64,000 nucleotides of DNA from Actinomycetota bacterium (GCA_004348925.1 RCMX01000006.1:355930-419929); one strand, 5' to 3'; shown: positions 37,035 through 46,173, counted from the stretch's first letter. Numbers and translations: made by a program. Notes: generated by a model not told the origin, from the sequence alone.

Positions 37035-38123
37035 ATGAACACCGATATCATCGCCGCCGTACCGCCCGCCACCATCGCCTGGCTCTCCGCCGAGGAGAAC
37101 CCGGCCGTGGCGGTGCTCACGCGGCGTGTGCTTCTCGGCATGAAAGACGATGCGTCGACCAAGGCTCTGTGGGCGCGCCGCAACGAGTACGCCCCTGTGG
37201 CGACGATCCTCGAGCACATGGCGCCGGACGGCTCCTGGGCGACGCCGGGAAGGGACTACCAGAAGTACGGCGGATCGCTGTGGCAGGTGCATTTCCTCGG
37301 CGAGCTGTACGCGAGCGGCGACGACGAACAGGTGCAGCAAGCCGCCGCATACGCGTTCTCCCGGCAGCTTGCCGACGGCTCCTGGAGCTGCAACGGGCGT
37401 CGGGCGGCGTCGATCCCCTGCCTCACCGCGAATGTCGGGCGCGCGCTCGCCCGCCTCGGCTACGCGCACGACGAGCGCATCGTCGCGGCGCTCCGCTACT
37501 GCGCCGGGCTCTTCGACACGTACGGGTGCCTCACGTGCGGCACGGTGGACCTGGCGAAAGCCGACAACATGAAGGCGTGGGGCGCTCGCACCGACACGCT
37601 CAACGGCTACTGCCATATGCTTGCCCCAAAGCTGCTGCTCTTCCTCGGGGAGGTGCCGCGCGATGTGTGGCCACAGGGCGCCGAGGCGCTCCGTGACGAG
37701 TGCGTGCGCGTCCTGCGCGACAAGCAGATCACGCGGTGCTTGCCCGAGGAAGCGCGCGCGTTCGGGGAGGAGTTCTGGACGACGCCATCGGGTGAGCGCG
37801 CCGGCATTCGCGAGCGCTTTCTTGCCAAGCACGACGACCTGCACTACAAGGACAAACCCGGCTGGTCGCGCTTCGGGTTCCCACTCTCGTACAACTCGGA
37901 CGCGCTTGAAGCGCTGCTCGCCCTCGCCCGCGTGGGCGAGCCTATGCGTGCCGAGTACAGCCCCGCGCTCGCGTCCGTGCGCGAACAGGCCGACGCCGCC
38001 TGGCGCTGGAAGCTCCGCAACAGCCTCAACGGCAAGATGCTCGCTGACATCGAGCGCAAGGGCGAGCCGAGTCGCTGGGTGACGCTGCGTGCGCTCGAGG
38101 TCCTCAAGCACTTCGACGGCTGA
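37035..38123 (+). CDS. Terpenoid-cyclase/prenyltransferase alpha-alpha-barrel fold protein
   Basis: A 362-residue protein that fits the squalene-cyclase/protein-prenyltransferase (alpha/alpha)6 toroid. It has QW-like repeat segments such as PDGSWATPG, LADGSWSCNG and a series of paired helices. Cysteines cluster in SCNG, IPCL, RYCAGLF and YGCLTCGTV, suggesting a possible metal site. No catalytic DXDD motif of squalene-hopene cyclase is present, so cyclase activity is unlikely. GGAGAGGAG lies upstream of the chosen ATG. Function unknown. Confidence 0.7.
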   Translation: MNTDIIAAVPPATIAWLSAEENPAVAVLTRRVLLGMKDDASTKALWARRNEYAPVATILEHMAPDGSWATPGRDYQKYGGSLWQVHFLGELYASGDDEQVQQAAAYAFSRQLADGSWSCNGRRAASIPCLTANVGRALARLGYAHDERIVAALRYCAGLFDTYGCLTCGTVDLAKADNMKAWGARTDTLNGYCHMLAPKLLLFLGEVPRDVWPQGAEALRDECVRVLRDKQITRCLPEEARAFGEEFWTTPSGERAGIRERFLAKHDDLHYKDKPGWSRFGFPLSYNSDALEALLALARVGEPMRAEYSPALASVREQADAAWRWKLRNSLNGKMLADIERKGEPSRWVTLRALEVLKHFDG

Positions 38124-38154
38124 CGACAACGGACCTCAGGGGGCACCAGCCACG

Positions 38155-38715
38155 CTAGCGCGACTGTGGGACGCTTGAGAGGTCGACCGCGGGCGTCACG
38201 CCTGTCTGAGAAGTCCGCGCGAGGAGTTCATGCACGAAGCGGTCCTCCTCGGCAGGGCTGATGCCATACGGGTGGCCATCGGTCACCGAGATAAGAAGGA
38301 CGCCGCGAGTCGAGCGGGTTGAGCACATCCGAATGCGACCGCTACCGGAGGTCGGCACCGTCCACAACGCGAGGCCAGGAAGCCGCATGCTCGATTGCGA
38401 ACTCCATTTCAGGTCGCGGCGTTCGATCCGGGTGATTGCCGGGTAGGGAATGCGGTACGCCAGGAGCGAGCCATAGCTCAGCACCAGCTCCGTGTCGGTG
38501 AGGTGGTAGCGCATCGCCGGGAAGTAGATGGCGATCGCAAGGAACCACAGACCGAGCCCGACCGTGCCCCACATGATGAGGTCGACCCACCACGGGATCT
38601 CTTCCGATGCTGGCAGGAAGAGCACGGGCGCCGCGCTTGCAAACATGACCGCTGCGAGCGCAACCCACCACGCCCACCCTGATGAGGGCTTCGGCTTGAA
38701 GGACTCCGTGGGCAT
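38155..38715 (-). CDS. PH-domain-like membrane protein
   Basis: A 186-residue protein with two N-terminal hydrophobic helices (about 15-35 and 43-66). A bacterial PH-like beta domain follows: MRYHLTDTELVLSYGSLLAY, IPYPAITRIERRD, then GVLLISVTDGHPYGISPAEE and a C-terminal helix. The phrase YGISPAEEDRFVHEL is typical of PH_6-type domains. The function is unknown. Downstream of the bactofilin gene on the same strand. Confidence 0.78.
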   Translation of the reverse strand: MPTESFKPKPSSGWAWWVALAAVMFASAAPVLFLPASEEIPWWVDLIMWGTVGLGLWFLAIAIYFPAMRYHLTDTELVLSYGSLLAYRIPYPAITRIERRDLKWSSQSSMRLPGLALWTVPTSGSGRIRMCSTRSTRGVLLISVTDGHPYGISPAEEDRFVHELLARTSQTGVTPAVDLSSVPQSR

Positions 38716-38778
38716 AGCGACCTCCAGAACGCACGGGTGACGCGACGATTCGCGCGCCACCCGCAAGTCTACCGCAGG

Positions 38779-39507
38779 CTACGCCTTCGCAACCTGACGC
38801 GATTCGCCCACCCGCGCGTCGGATGCTACCTCGATCGTTCCGCTGTACTCCACGAGCGCAACATCGCAGCCGCTGCCGATGCGCACGTTCCCACCTCGGA
38901 CGACTCTCGCCGTCGTGTTCTCAAGCACGATCTCGTCTGCTTCGACGGTCTCGACGTTCAGCCGCCGATCGGTGAACAGGCCGACAAGCGACGCGCCGAC
39001 GAAGCCGCGTCCAAGCGTGACACGAACCTTGTCGCCGCCGATCTCGCGAGCGTTCGACAGACCGTGCAGCGCGAAGTCGAGCGTACCCACGTTCATCGTG
39101 CCATCGACGTGGAACGCGCCTTCGCCGGTGAGGGTCTCGGCCTCAAGATTCGCCTTCACGCGGACCTCGCCACGCACGTCCACGATGTTGGCGGCGATCC
39201 CGCCGGCCGAGAGACGCCCCTTCACCTTGAGGTCGCTCACGCCAAGACCCTGCTTCACGGTCGCATCGCCCTTGATGTTCATCTCTTTGGTCTCGACCTT
39301 GCCGTTGAACGAGCCCGTACCGTTGATGTCGATCAGCAGAGAAGCGACGTTACCATCGGCAGAACCCGCGCCGTTGATGCGGAAGTCATCGCTCGTGATG
39401 TCGCCGGTCACACGACCTGCGCCGTTGATCGTGACGTCACCGTACGTTCCACCGCCAACGCTGCCCTCGCCGGCGATCTTCATGTTGTTGGTTCCGTTCT
39501 GTGCCAT
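38779..39507 (-). CDS. Bactofilin-like polymer-forming protein (YhbE/YhbF-like)
   Basis: A 242-residue protein made of short beta repeats: GEGSVGGGTYGDVTINGAGR, VTGDITSDDFRINGAG and NVASLLIDINGTGSFNG. This is the right-handed beta-helix pattern of bactofilins, cytoskeletal proteins that polymerise without nucleotides. The C-terminal half diverges into [19 protein letters not shown] repeats. It directly follows the YhbD-like regulator gene by 18 bases, the same pairing as Bacillus yhbD-yhbE-yhbF. Confidence 0.85.
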   Translation of the reverse strand: MAQNGTNNMKIAGEGSVGGGTYGDVTINGAGRVTGDITSDDFRINGAGSADGNVASLLIDINGTGSFNGKVETKEMNIKGDATVKQGLGVSDLKVKGRLSAGGIAANIVDVRGEVRVKANLEAETLTGEGAFHVDGTMNVGTLDFALHGLSNAREIGGDKVRVTLGRGFVGASLVGLFTDRRLNVETVEADEIVLENTTARVVRGGNVRIGSGCDVALVEYSGTIEVASDARVGESRQVAKA

Positions 39508-39525
39508 CTTCTTTCCTCCGTCTTC

Positions 39526-40149
39526 CTACAGCCGGGCGCTCAGCGCCTCGACCGATTCCTGCAAGTTCACGCGCGCCACCAGGCGCGCCGACGTCTCCAG
39601 CCGGAGCTCGGCAGAACTGGTAATCAGCCCGCATACCGAGACACCCATCTTGCGAACGCACACGAGGTCGCCATCGCTCCCCTCGAATGCACCGAACTGC
39701 TCCTCCAGCGTGGCAAGCACCGAGCGGGCCTCCTCCAGCGAGACATCACCCGTCCCGAGCAGCTTGTCCACGACGTAGAGCGAGACGAGCTCACCGAACA
39801 CCAGTGCCGCAGCGTCCGGATGCGCCGAGCGAAACACGCTGATCGCAGCATCCGATGCGATGCCCTGCTCGGCCACCTCGGCGAGTGTGAGGCTGATGCC
39901 GCCAAGATCCGGCGAGACCGCCTCGGCGATGTCGTCCAGCGAGGCGTCGCCATCCTTCATCGAGAGGATGCGCTCCACGCGGGCGAGGATCTTGTCGCGC
40001 GGGAAGAACGTCTCCTGACCGGTGAAGGTCGACTTGCGGACGAACCACTCCTCGGGGATGAGGTTCTTGCGCTTCCAGCGATAGAGCTGGCCGTAGCTGA
40101 TGCCGGTCTGCTGAAGCAGGTCCTTCTTCGAGATCATTCCTGGTTCCAT
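39526..40149 (-). CDS. YhbD-like MerR-type HTH protein (DUF4004)
   Basis: A 207-residue protein with an N-terminal MerR-like DNA-binding domain: ISKKDLLQQTGISYGQLYRWK, KNLIPEEWF, then FPRDKILARVERILSMKDGD. An alpha-helical C-terminal half of unknown function follows. In Bacillus the homologue YhbD precedes bactofilin genes, as here. AAGGAGG lies upstream of the ATG. A 20-base palindrome in its promoter region (40179-40198) is a likely binding site. Confidence 0.85.
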   Translation of the reverse strand: MEPGMISKKDLLQQTGISYGQLYRWKRKNLIPEEWFVRKSTFTGQETFFPRDKILARVERILSMKDGDASLDDIAEAVSPDLGGISLTLAEVAEQGIASDAAISVFRSAHPDAAALVFGELVSLYVVDKLLGTGDVSLEEARSVLATLEEQFGAFEGSDGDLVCVRKMGVSVCGLITSSAELRLETSARLVARVNLQESVEALSARL

Positions 40150-40178
40150 TGCCGTGCCTCCTTACTCTCTGACGGCAG

Positions 40179-40198
40179 CGTAACAAAACACTGTTACG
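40179..40198. promoter_or_regulatory. Palindromic operator upstream of the YhbD-like gene
   Basis: A perfect dyad CGTAACA-AAACAC-TGTTACG, 30 bases upstream of the YhbD-like ATG. The MerR-type HTH encoded next to it is the obvious candidate binder; this is inference. Confidence 0.6.
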
Positions 40199-40265
40199 CA
40201 TGTCAAGACAGAGGCTCAGAGCAGCGGTGAGCGAGCTCGGGGCAGCTGGCGCCCCCGGACCGCGA

Positions 40266-40865
40266 TTACTGCTCTGCTGCAGAAACCAGATGCGGCCTCA
40301 CGATCTCGCGCACCAGCCGTGCACCACGACGATACTGAGCTTCATCATCACCGGCGCCGATGGGTTCGAGCCACCCGACCCAGCTCTCGCCAAGCACGTA
40401 CGTCGCGGTCACAAGGTCGTCTCGCTGTTGCTCCTCCATCTCGACGAGCACACCGCTCGCGATCCAGCTGTCGACAAGCGCCCGCAAGAGCGCAAGTCGC
40501 TGCCGTTGGACGCTGCGATACTGCTCGGCCAGCGCGGGGTCGGCCTGAACGAGCGCCCCTGCCTCACGTTGGAAGAAGCGATAGCGCCACTCGACCTCGA
40601 ACGTGCTTTCCATGAGGTCGAACACCGCCTCCGGCGAGGGCACAGCCGCGCCGGCGCGCTCCCACGCGGCGTCGTACTCGGCGAGGGCCTTCTGGTAGGC
40701 GGCCAGGATGATCTCCTCCTTGTTGCGGAAGTGGTAGTAGAGGTTGCCCGGACTCATCCCAAGCGCCTCGGCGATGTGATTCGTGCTGACCGCCCGTGTG
40801 CCGCGCTCGTTGAAGAGCGCGATTGCGGCCTCGACGATCCGCTCGCGCGTGCTGCCTGCTGCCAC
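40266..40865 (-). CDS. TetR-family transcriptional regulator
   Basis: A 199-residue repressor. The N-terminal HTH reads TRERIVEAAIALFNERGTRA, VSTNHIAEALGMSPGNLYYHF, followed by a TetR-type ligand domain with many aromatic residues. The start was placed at a GTG with GGAGG 7 bases upstream rather than the longer frame. It is downstream of the Acg-like nitroreductase gene, and the same 16-base dyad occurs before both genes, so it should repress both itself and the nitroreductase. Confidence 0.9.
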   Translation of the reverse strand: MAAGSTRERIVEAAIALFNERGTRAVSTNHIAEALGMSPGNLYYHFRNKEEIILAAYQKALAEYDAAWERAGAAVPSPEAVFDLMESTFEVEWRYRFFQREAGALVQADPALAEQYRSVQRQRLALLRALVDSWIASGVLVEMEEQQRDDLVTATYVLGESWVGWLEPIGAGDDEAQYRRGARLVREIVRPHLVSAAEQ

Positions 40866-40903
40866 TGCTTTTCCTCCGATACTCACGTGCGTCCGCTCGC
40901 TTC

Positions 40904-40919
40904 TAGAGTGCAAGCTCTA
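40904..40919. promoter_or_regulatory. TetR operator copy before the TetR gene
   Basis: TAGAG-TGCAAG-CTCTA. The same TAGAG-N6-CTCTA dyad occurs twice upstream of the nitroreductase gene. It overlaps the end of the intergenic gap ahead of the TetR start. Confidence 0.7.
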
Positions 40920-40929
40920 GCCGCCGGGG

Positions 40930-42075
40930 TCAACCGCGCTGGGCGCTCACCGCGCCCACAGGACGCCGCGGGCTTGGCGGCACGTCAGCACGCGGATAGC
41001 CGAGACGAAATGCGAGCACGACCTCGCCGGTGCCAGCGTACGCGTCCAGCGCATCGGCGAACTCGTTGCGCTTGCCGTCCGCCAGATCGCGGTCGCGGAC
41101 CGCCAACGCCTGCGACAGCGGGTGCATCGCGATGCCAAGTCGCGTTGCCTCCAGCTGCATGCGCTGGTACACGCGGCCCGCTGTAACCCATGCCGAACGA
41201 TCATCAGCGGCGCCCGCGACGAGCAGACCGAAAAGCGGCGCCGTGGCGCAGTGCGTCTCACGCGTGACTTTCGTCCAACCCTCGTCGAACGCGTCGGACG
41301 TGGGCGGGAACATCTTCAGCATCGTCGTGCCGATGAGGCCGACCGCAGCACCGTCGATGGTGATCCCATCCTTGTGCTGTTCGACTTCCGACCACTTCAT
41401 GCGATACCAGGCATGGCTGTCACGCTGCATCGCCGCATCGTTCACGTGGACTTCGGTCGCCTTCACGGTGAGCGCCGAGAACTCGTCCCGCTCCCCCGCC
41501 GAGGAGAGCCAGCGCACCCCGACACCGTCGCCCGCACACGCGGCGAGCGTCTCGAGCGTTGCGGGCTTTGGCGCCCGCTTCACGTCGTACGCGCCGCGGT
41601 TGGTCCGGCGAAGCGGGATCTGCTCGGCCAGTGCGGCATACGATGCGTCCGTTTCGCCGTGCGCGAACGTCAGGCGCGCGAAGTGATCGCCGCCGCGCAC
41701 GAACTCGACGCCGGTCGTGCGACCCTGCGCCGCGGCTGCGACCGCCATGTTCTCGATCACACAGCCAAGCGAGAGATGCAGCTCTCGAAGACGCGGGTCG
41801 GCGGCACCCATCAGGCGCTCGTTGTCGCCCAGCACGTCGATCGTGCCGTCGCCTACTCGGAGCTTCCATGGCTGGGTATTGTGCGAGTTCGCGGCCAGCA
41901 CACCTGCGGCTGCGATACCCTGCATCCCTTCAAGCGGCGCATCCCAGGCGCTGAACGCATCGCCGTCACCTGCCGAGAACACGCCGTTCTCAGCGGCTTT
42001 CAGCAGCCCGCCTCCCGCCACGACCGCGGTGCCCACGCCAACGGTGCCGAGAATGAAACCTCTCCGCGAGATCAT
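40930..42075 (-). CDS. Exported Acg-type nitroreductase-family protein
   Basis: A 381-residue protein with an N-terminal twin-arginine-like signal (MISRRGFILGTVGVGTAVVA). The rest resembles the Acg/nitroreductase FMN-binding fold: AANSHNTQPWKLRVGDGTID near residue 62, EQIPLRRTNRGAYDVKR in the middle, and GRVYQRMQLEATRLGIAMHP and LAFRLGYPRAD at the end. It would act outside the membrane. AGGAGG precedes the ATG. Two TetR-type dyads in its promoter suggest induction by a ligand of the adjacent regulator. Confidence 0.85.
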   Translation of the reverse strand: MISRRGFILGTVGVGTAVVAGGGLLKAAENGVFSAGDGDAFSAWDAPLEGMQGIAAAGVLAANSHNTQPWKLRVGDGTIDVLGDNERLMGAADPRLRELHLSLGCVIENMAVAAAAQGRTTGVEFVRGGDHFARLTFAHGETDASYAALAEQIPLRRTNRGAYDVKRAPKPATLETLAACAGDGVGVRWLSSAGERDEFSALTVKATEVHVNDAAMQRDSHAWYRMKWSEVEQHKDGITIDGAAVGLIGTTMLKMFPPTSDAFDEGWTKVTRETHCATAPLFGLLVAGAADDRSAWVTAGRVYQRMQLEATRLGIAMHPLSQALAVRDRDLADGKRNEFADALDAYAGTGEVVLAFRLGYPRADVPPSPRRPVGAVSAQRG

Positions 42076-42104
42076 GACCGTGCCTCCTGAACGTCCTGCG
42101 CGAT

Positions 42105-42145
42105 TAGAGTTATTGCTCTACTTGGTGATTAGAGTAATCGCTCTA
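42105..42145. promoter_or_regulatory. Two tandem TetR operators before the nitroreductase gene
   Basis: TAGAG-TTATTG-CTCTA at 42105-42120 and TAGAG-TAATCG-CTCTA at 42130-42145, both preceded by AT, with centres 25 bases apart. They match the dyad at 40904-40919 before the TetR gene. Confidence 0.75.
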
Positions 42146-42233
42146 CTCACAGACGTCAAGAGTACGTCCTGGAATCGGCAGAGCCGATCCCTACCACGAC
42201 ATGACCGCCCTCGCGGCGTTGCACCGTCCCGCG

Positions 42234-44051
42234 TCAGCGGAGCGAGTCGAGTCCCGCTTCGCCCATCCCCAGCACCCACCCGCGCAGCAGACGCCCACAC
42301 GCGCGCACCCGCGACGGCTGCACGTGCGACGCCGTGTCCGCCGTGGTGTGGTAGACCGGGTCCTCGCGCCACTCCAGCCACGCCGCCGGGATCCCGGCTC
42401 GCTCGAAGCCCTCGTGGTCGCTCCAGCCAAAGCGGCCAGGGTCCCTGAGATACGGCAGCGCCTGGCCCACGTACGCGGCACGTGCCCGAAGCGACGCGAC
42501 CGCCGTCTGCGATCCGGTCCCAAGGCTCCGCACGTTGAAGACAGACCCGTAGCCGACCATGTCCACCGAGACCATCCCGTGGATGCGTGCCTTCTCGGCC
42601 GAGGAGAGTGCCGCCACGTACTGGCGGGAGCCGAAGTGGTGGTCGTCGGCGGTCGCGCCCGAGATCTCCTCGGCGGCAAACGCCATGAAGCGGACGGTGG
42701 GCGTGGAGGTCGTCTCGGCGAGGATGCGGGCGAGTTCAAGTGTGGTCGCAACGCCGGACGCGTTGTCGTTGCCGCCGGGCGACGGGTACTTGGAGTCGAT
42801 GTGACCGCCGAGGAGCAGCACGTCGGTGCTGGTACCGGCGCGCTCGGCGATGACGTTGCGCGAGGTCTTGCCGTCGGGCAGCATCACCGTCGGCGTGCTG
42901 ACCGAGTACCCCCAGCCCGCCAGCTGCTCCGCAACGTAGTCGAGCGCTCGCCGCTCGGCGGTGCCGCCTGCGGCGCGCGGACCGAACGCGGTGATCGCGC
43001 GAACGTGCGCCATCGCCCGGTTGATGTCGAAGCACGGCGCAACGAGCGCGTGCAGTGCCTCCTGCCGGACATGCGAGGGGACGGCCGCCGTCCCGCCGAG
43101 CACTGTGAAGCCGCCCACCTCGGCGCGGCGTGCGTAGAGTGCGGTCGCAATGCGGTCGGGCAGCCCCGCCCGTGGCGTCGGCAGGAGCAGAGCCCTGCGC
43201 TGGCCGAGCAGCACGCCGCCGGTGAGCGCATCCGGGAAGGCATCGCTTGTGGCGAGGCCCGGCTGCACCCAGGTGAAGCCGGCGCTCGTCTCGGCGTAGG
43301 CGGCCACGGCGAGCGCGGTTGCGAAGCGGTCTGGACCCGCAAGGCGCTCGGAGGTGCCGGTGATGGCCGCGACGCGCGCTTCAAGCGCTGTCGACACCGC
43401 GGGCGGCCCGCCAAGAACGACCGCATGCGAAACGCCACGCGATGCGAGCGCAGCGAGCACGCGCTCGGCAGCACGGTTCTCGTCGATGAGGTAGAGCGGA
43501 CGCCCGAGCGCGGCGGCAACGGGCCCGGCCGCCTCGGCATCGGCGAAGCCGCGACCCGTCGCGATGAAGACGACGCCGTCCCATCCCGGATTGGCCGCTA
43601 CCGTCGCCGAGGCGACCGATGCAGCGGTCTCGTAGCGGGTCGCCCCGCCTAGCCGCGTGATCGTCGCCGACGGCAGCACCTCGACAAGCGCAGCTACCAC
43701 ATCGTCGCTCACGGCCGCCGGTCCACCGAGGACATACACATCGCGCGCGCCAAGCCGCACGATCTCGGCGAGCGTCGCCGGCGTGAGGCGCGTGGGTTCC
43801 GTGAGGAGCACCGGCGCGCCAAGCGCGCCTGCAAGGCCGGTCCCCGCGAGCGCATCCGGCCACGTCGCGCCGGTCGCGAGAACGACCGCACCGGCGCCGT
43901 CGGGGAACGCGGCCTGCGAGATCGCGATCGCGGTGGTGTAGCGAGTGTCTCCCGCGTACGTCTCGAGCGTCGCGGCGTGCGCAGCTACGGGCGCGACGAA
44001 CGCACACGTCAACGCGAGCACCAGCGCAACCCGACGAGCGACGCGACTCAC
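42234..44051 (-). CDS. Secreted M28 peptidase with N-terminal CWB2 repeats
   Basis: A 605-residue exported protein: signal peptide (about 1-26, cleavage near AHA), then three CWB2 repeats (about 28-325) with RYTTAIAISQ, RYETAASVA and RFATALAVA motifs. A zinc aminopeptidase domain of the M28 type covers about 340-600. Metal and catalytic residues are visible in LLLGGHIDSKYPSPGGNDNA (His, Asp), AAEEISG (Glu pair), DMVGYG and the final YHTTADT. It probably sits on the cell wall and releases amino acids from peptides. GTG start with GGAGGG upstream. Confidence 0.92.
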   Translation of the reverse strand: MSRVARRVALVLALTCAFVAPVAAHAATLETYAGDTRYTTAIAISQAAFPDGAGAVVLATGATWPDALAGTGLAGALGAPVLLTEPTRLTPATLAEIVRLGARDVYVLGGPAAVSDDVVAALVEVLPSATITRLGGATRYETAASVASATVAANPGWDGVVFIATGRGFADAEAAGPVAAALGRPLYLIDENRAAERVLAALASRGVSHAVVLGGPPAVSTALEARVAAITGTSERLAGPDRFATALAVAAYAETSAGFTWVQPGLATSDAFPDALTGGVLLGQRRALLLPTPRAGLPDRIATALYARRAEVGGFTVLGGTAAVPSHVRQEALHALVAPCFDINRAMAHVRAITAFGPRAAGGTAERRALDYVAEQLAGWGYSVSTPTVMLPDGKTSRNVIAERAGTSTDVLLLGGHIDSKYPSPGGNDNASGVATTLELARILAETTSTPTVRFMAFAAEEISGATADDHHFGSRQYVAALSSAEKARIHGMVSVDMVGYGSVFNVRSLGTGSQTAVASLRARAAYVGQALPYLRDPGRFGWSDHEGFERAGIPAAWLEWREDPVYHTTADTASHVQPSRVRACGRLLRGWVLGMGEAGLDSLR

Positions 44052-44085
44052 GACCGACCCTCCGCTTCTCGGCGACAGGTCCAGT

Positions 44086-45261
44086 CTACTCCTCGCGCAT
44101 CCGCAGGTGCCCGGTCAGGTCGGCGCCAAGAACGGCGTGCAACTCCGAGGGGTCCTCTGCGGGCACCGCGACGAACGTGAATGCGAAGACCGGGTAGCGG
44201 TTGAAGTCGACCGGCCGAAGCTCCAGCACGCGCGAGAAGCGCGCCGCGAAGCCGCCGAAGTCGACCGACTCGATCGCCGCAAGGTCGGTGCTCGTGGGCA
44301 CATCGGCGATCACGAGCGCCGTGACCGTCCCGGCCCGCTCGGCGCAGACGCGACCCCAGTCGGGCGTCTCGGCGTTCAGGTACGTCGTGTACGGGTTGAT
44401 GCCGTAGGCGAAGTGCGCCAGATCGGTCGCGCACCAGCCACCGAAGCGCATCGGGTTGATCTCGATCGGCGCGATCGTTCCATCAGCTGAGACCCGCACC
44501 TCGGCGTGCACGGGAAAGTCGTGGAGGCTCGCGCGCCTCCCCACCTCGGCAAGGAACGCGGTGAACGGCCCGTGCCAGCGCTCGATGAGCGCCGTGCACG
44601 TGAAGTAGACGCGATCGCTCACATCTTCTGCCGAGGCGAACAGGTGACTGTAGATGTTCACGATCGTCGGCGCGCCGTCGGCATCGAAGTACGCATCGAT
44701 CGCGTACTCGTCGCCTTCGATGACCTCCTCGGCGATGAAGCGTCCGAAATCGAGGACGGCGCCCGGGTAGAGCGTCGCGAATGCGGCGGCGTCGCGCTCG
44801 ATCGCGTCGACGGCGCGCGCCCAAGCGGCGGGCGAATCGATGACGTGCACTCCCATGCTGAAGAAGCCGACGGCCGGCTTCACGACAAACGGGAACCGCA
44901 GCGAAGCCGGATCGAACCCGCGCAGCTCCGCCAGGTCGATGCCGCGAAAACCGTACGCCGGATACAGGTCGCGGAGCAACTCCCGGAAGACGACCTTGCC
45001 CTTGAAGAGCGCGACCTGCCGCGGCAGGTCGGTCCCGGCGAGGTGCTCCGCGATCCAGCCGATCGCGTTCTCGGAGTTCGCGTAGAGGCGGCTGCGGCCA
45101 TCGTGGCCGTACGCGCCCGCGAACGCGTCGTCGCCGAGCAGGACGACACCGGTGCCCGCAAGCGCCTCTCGCGCCTTCGGCGTGTCGAGGACCGGCATGT
45201 CCGTCTCGGCGACGGTATCTCGCAGCAAAGTGGAGACGTACGGTTCTTCCAGAATGAACAC
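44086..45261 (-). CDS. ATP-grasp domain protein
   Basis: A 391-residue ATP-grasp enzyme: FPFVVKPAVGFFSMGVHVI carries the ATP-binding Lys, EEVIEGDEYAIDAYFD the adenine/ribose side, and PIEINPMRFGGW the metal-binding Glu/Asn. Such proteins join a carboxylate to an amine or thiol via an acyl-phosphate; the substrate is unknown. The start is a GTG with GGAG 6 bases upstream; an in-frame stop lies just before. It follows the small membrane operon, apparently on its own. Confidence 0.85.
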   Translation of the reverse strand: MFILEEPYVSTLLRDTVAETDMPVLDTPKAREALAGTGVVLLGDDAFAGAYGHDGRSRLYANSENAIGWIAEHLAGTDLPRQVALFKGKVVFRELLRDLYPAYGFRGIDLAELRGFDPASLRFPFVVKPAVGFFSMGVHVIDSPAAWARAVDAIERDAAAFATLYPGAVLDFGRFIAEEVIEGDEYAIDAYFDADGAPTIVNIYSHLFASAEDVSDRVYFTCTALIERWHGPFTAFLAEVGRRASLHDFPVHAEVRVSADGTIAPIEINPMRFGGWCATDLAHFAYGINPYTTYLNAETPDWGRVCAERAGTVTALVIADVPTSTDLAAIESVDFGGFAARFSRVLELRPVDFNRYPVFAFTFVAVPAEDPSELHAVLGADLTGHLRMREE

Positions 45262-45300
45262 CAGCAGCTCCAGACGATCGCAGGCGCAGTGACAGCGATT

Positions 45301-46173
45301 CTACACGGTCCGGACGCTGCGCATCATCCGCCACGCAAGCACACCGGAGGCCGCCGCTGCGGCAGCGAACATCACGAACGGAACGACCTCAAGCGAGCCC
45401 TCCACAAGCGCTGCCGAGACGAGCATCGCGCAGATCGCACCCGACATGGTCACACCCTTGATCGCGAAGACCGGCGCGAGCAGGTATCCCCACGGCTTCG
45501 ACCGCGCAAGCAGCGCGGCAGTTGCTACCGCGAGCGGCACGAGCATCCCGAGGTCCATCGCCTGCACGGTGAGCGTCGGCATCCCGAAGAGCGAGGCACC
45601 GGCAAGATCGCCCGAAAGTCCCGTCGCGATACGCTGCGTCCACATCACGAGCAGCATGAGCGCCACCAGCACGCTGAAGATCGCCATCCCTTTGCGCGGG
45701 AACCCCGCCGAGAACCGTCCCGGCAGCTCCGCGATGTCGATCGTGGAGACGATCCACACGATCGCGCAAGCCGCTGCGGCATACAACACGATGAAGACCG
45801 GGAAGAGCGGACCAAGCGCCCAGAACATCGCGTACATCATGTACTGATACAGGAAGTACGCCAGTATCCCGATCGCGAAGAGGCGTCCGCCGAGCGATCC
45901 GCGCCTGAGCGACGGCAACACCAGCAGGAGCGCCGGCACCGCGAAGACGAGCGTCACAATGTCCCAGCCCACGCCCTCGGCAACCACGCGCTCCGCATTG
46001 AACGCGTAGATGCCATCGGTGGCGTACTCGAACTGCTCCCCGCGGATGCTCACAGCCGAGGCGGTCGCACCGGTGCCGCGGTCGAACACCCCGATTGCCG
46101 AGGCGACCCCGGCCACCAGGGCGATCGCGAGACAGAGCGCCGCGATGCCATTGAAGGTGCGCCCGCCGCTCAT
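45301..46173 (-). CDS. Polytopic membrane protein coupled to flavodoxin
   Basis: A 290-residue protein with about eight hydrophobic helices, no obvious motif, and conserved-looking aromatic stretches (FLYQYMMYAMFWALGPLFPV). I do not recognise a characterised family. Its ATG overlaps the flavodoxin stop (ATGA), so it belongs to the TetR - flavodoxin - membrane protein operon. It could be a membrane partner of the flavodoxin, but nothing in the sequence proves it. Confidence 0.72.
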   Translation of the reverse strand: MSGGRTFNGIAALCLAIALVAGVASAIGVFDRGTGATASAVSIRGEQFEYATDGIYAFNAERVVAEGVGWDIVTLVFAVPALLLVLPSLRRGSLGGRLFAIGILAYFLYQYMMYAMFWALGPLFPVFIVLYAAAACAIVWIVSTIDIAELPGRFSAGFPRKGMAIFSVLVALMLLVMWTQRIATGLSGDLAGASLFGMPTLTVQAMDLGMLVPLAVATAALLARSKPWGYLLAPVFAIKGVTMSGAICAMLVSAALVEGSLEVVPFVMFAAAAAASGVLAWRMMRSVRTV

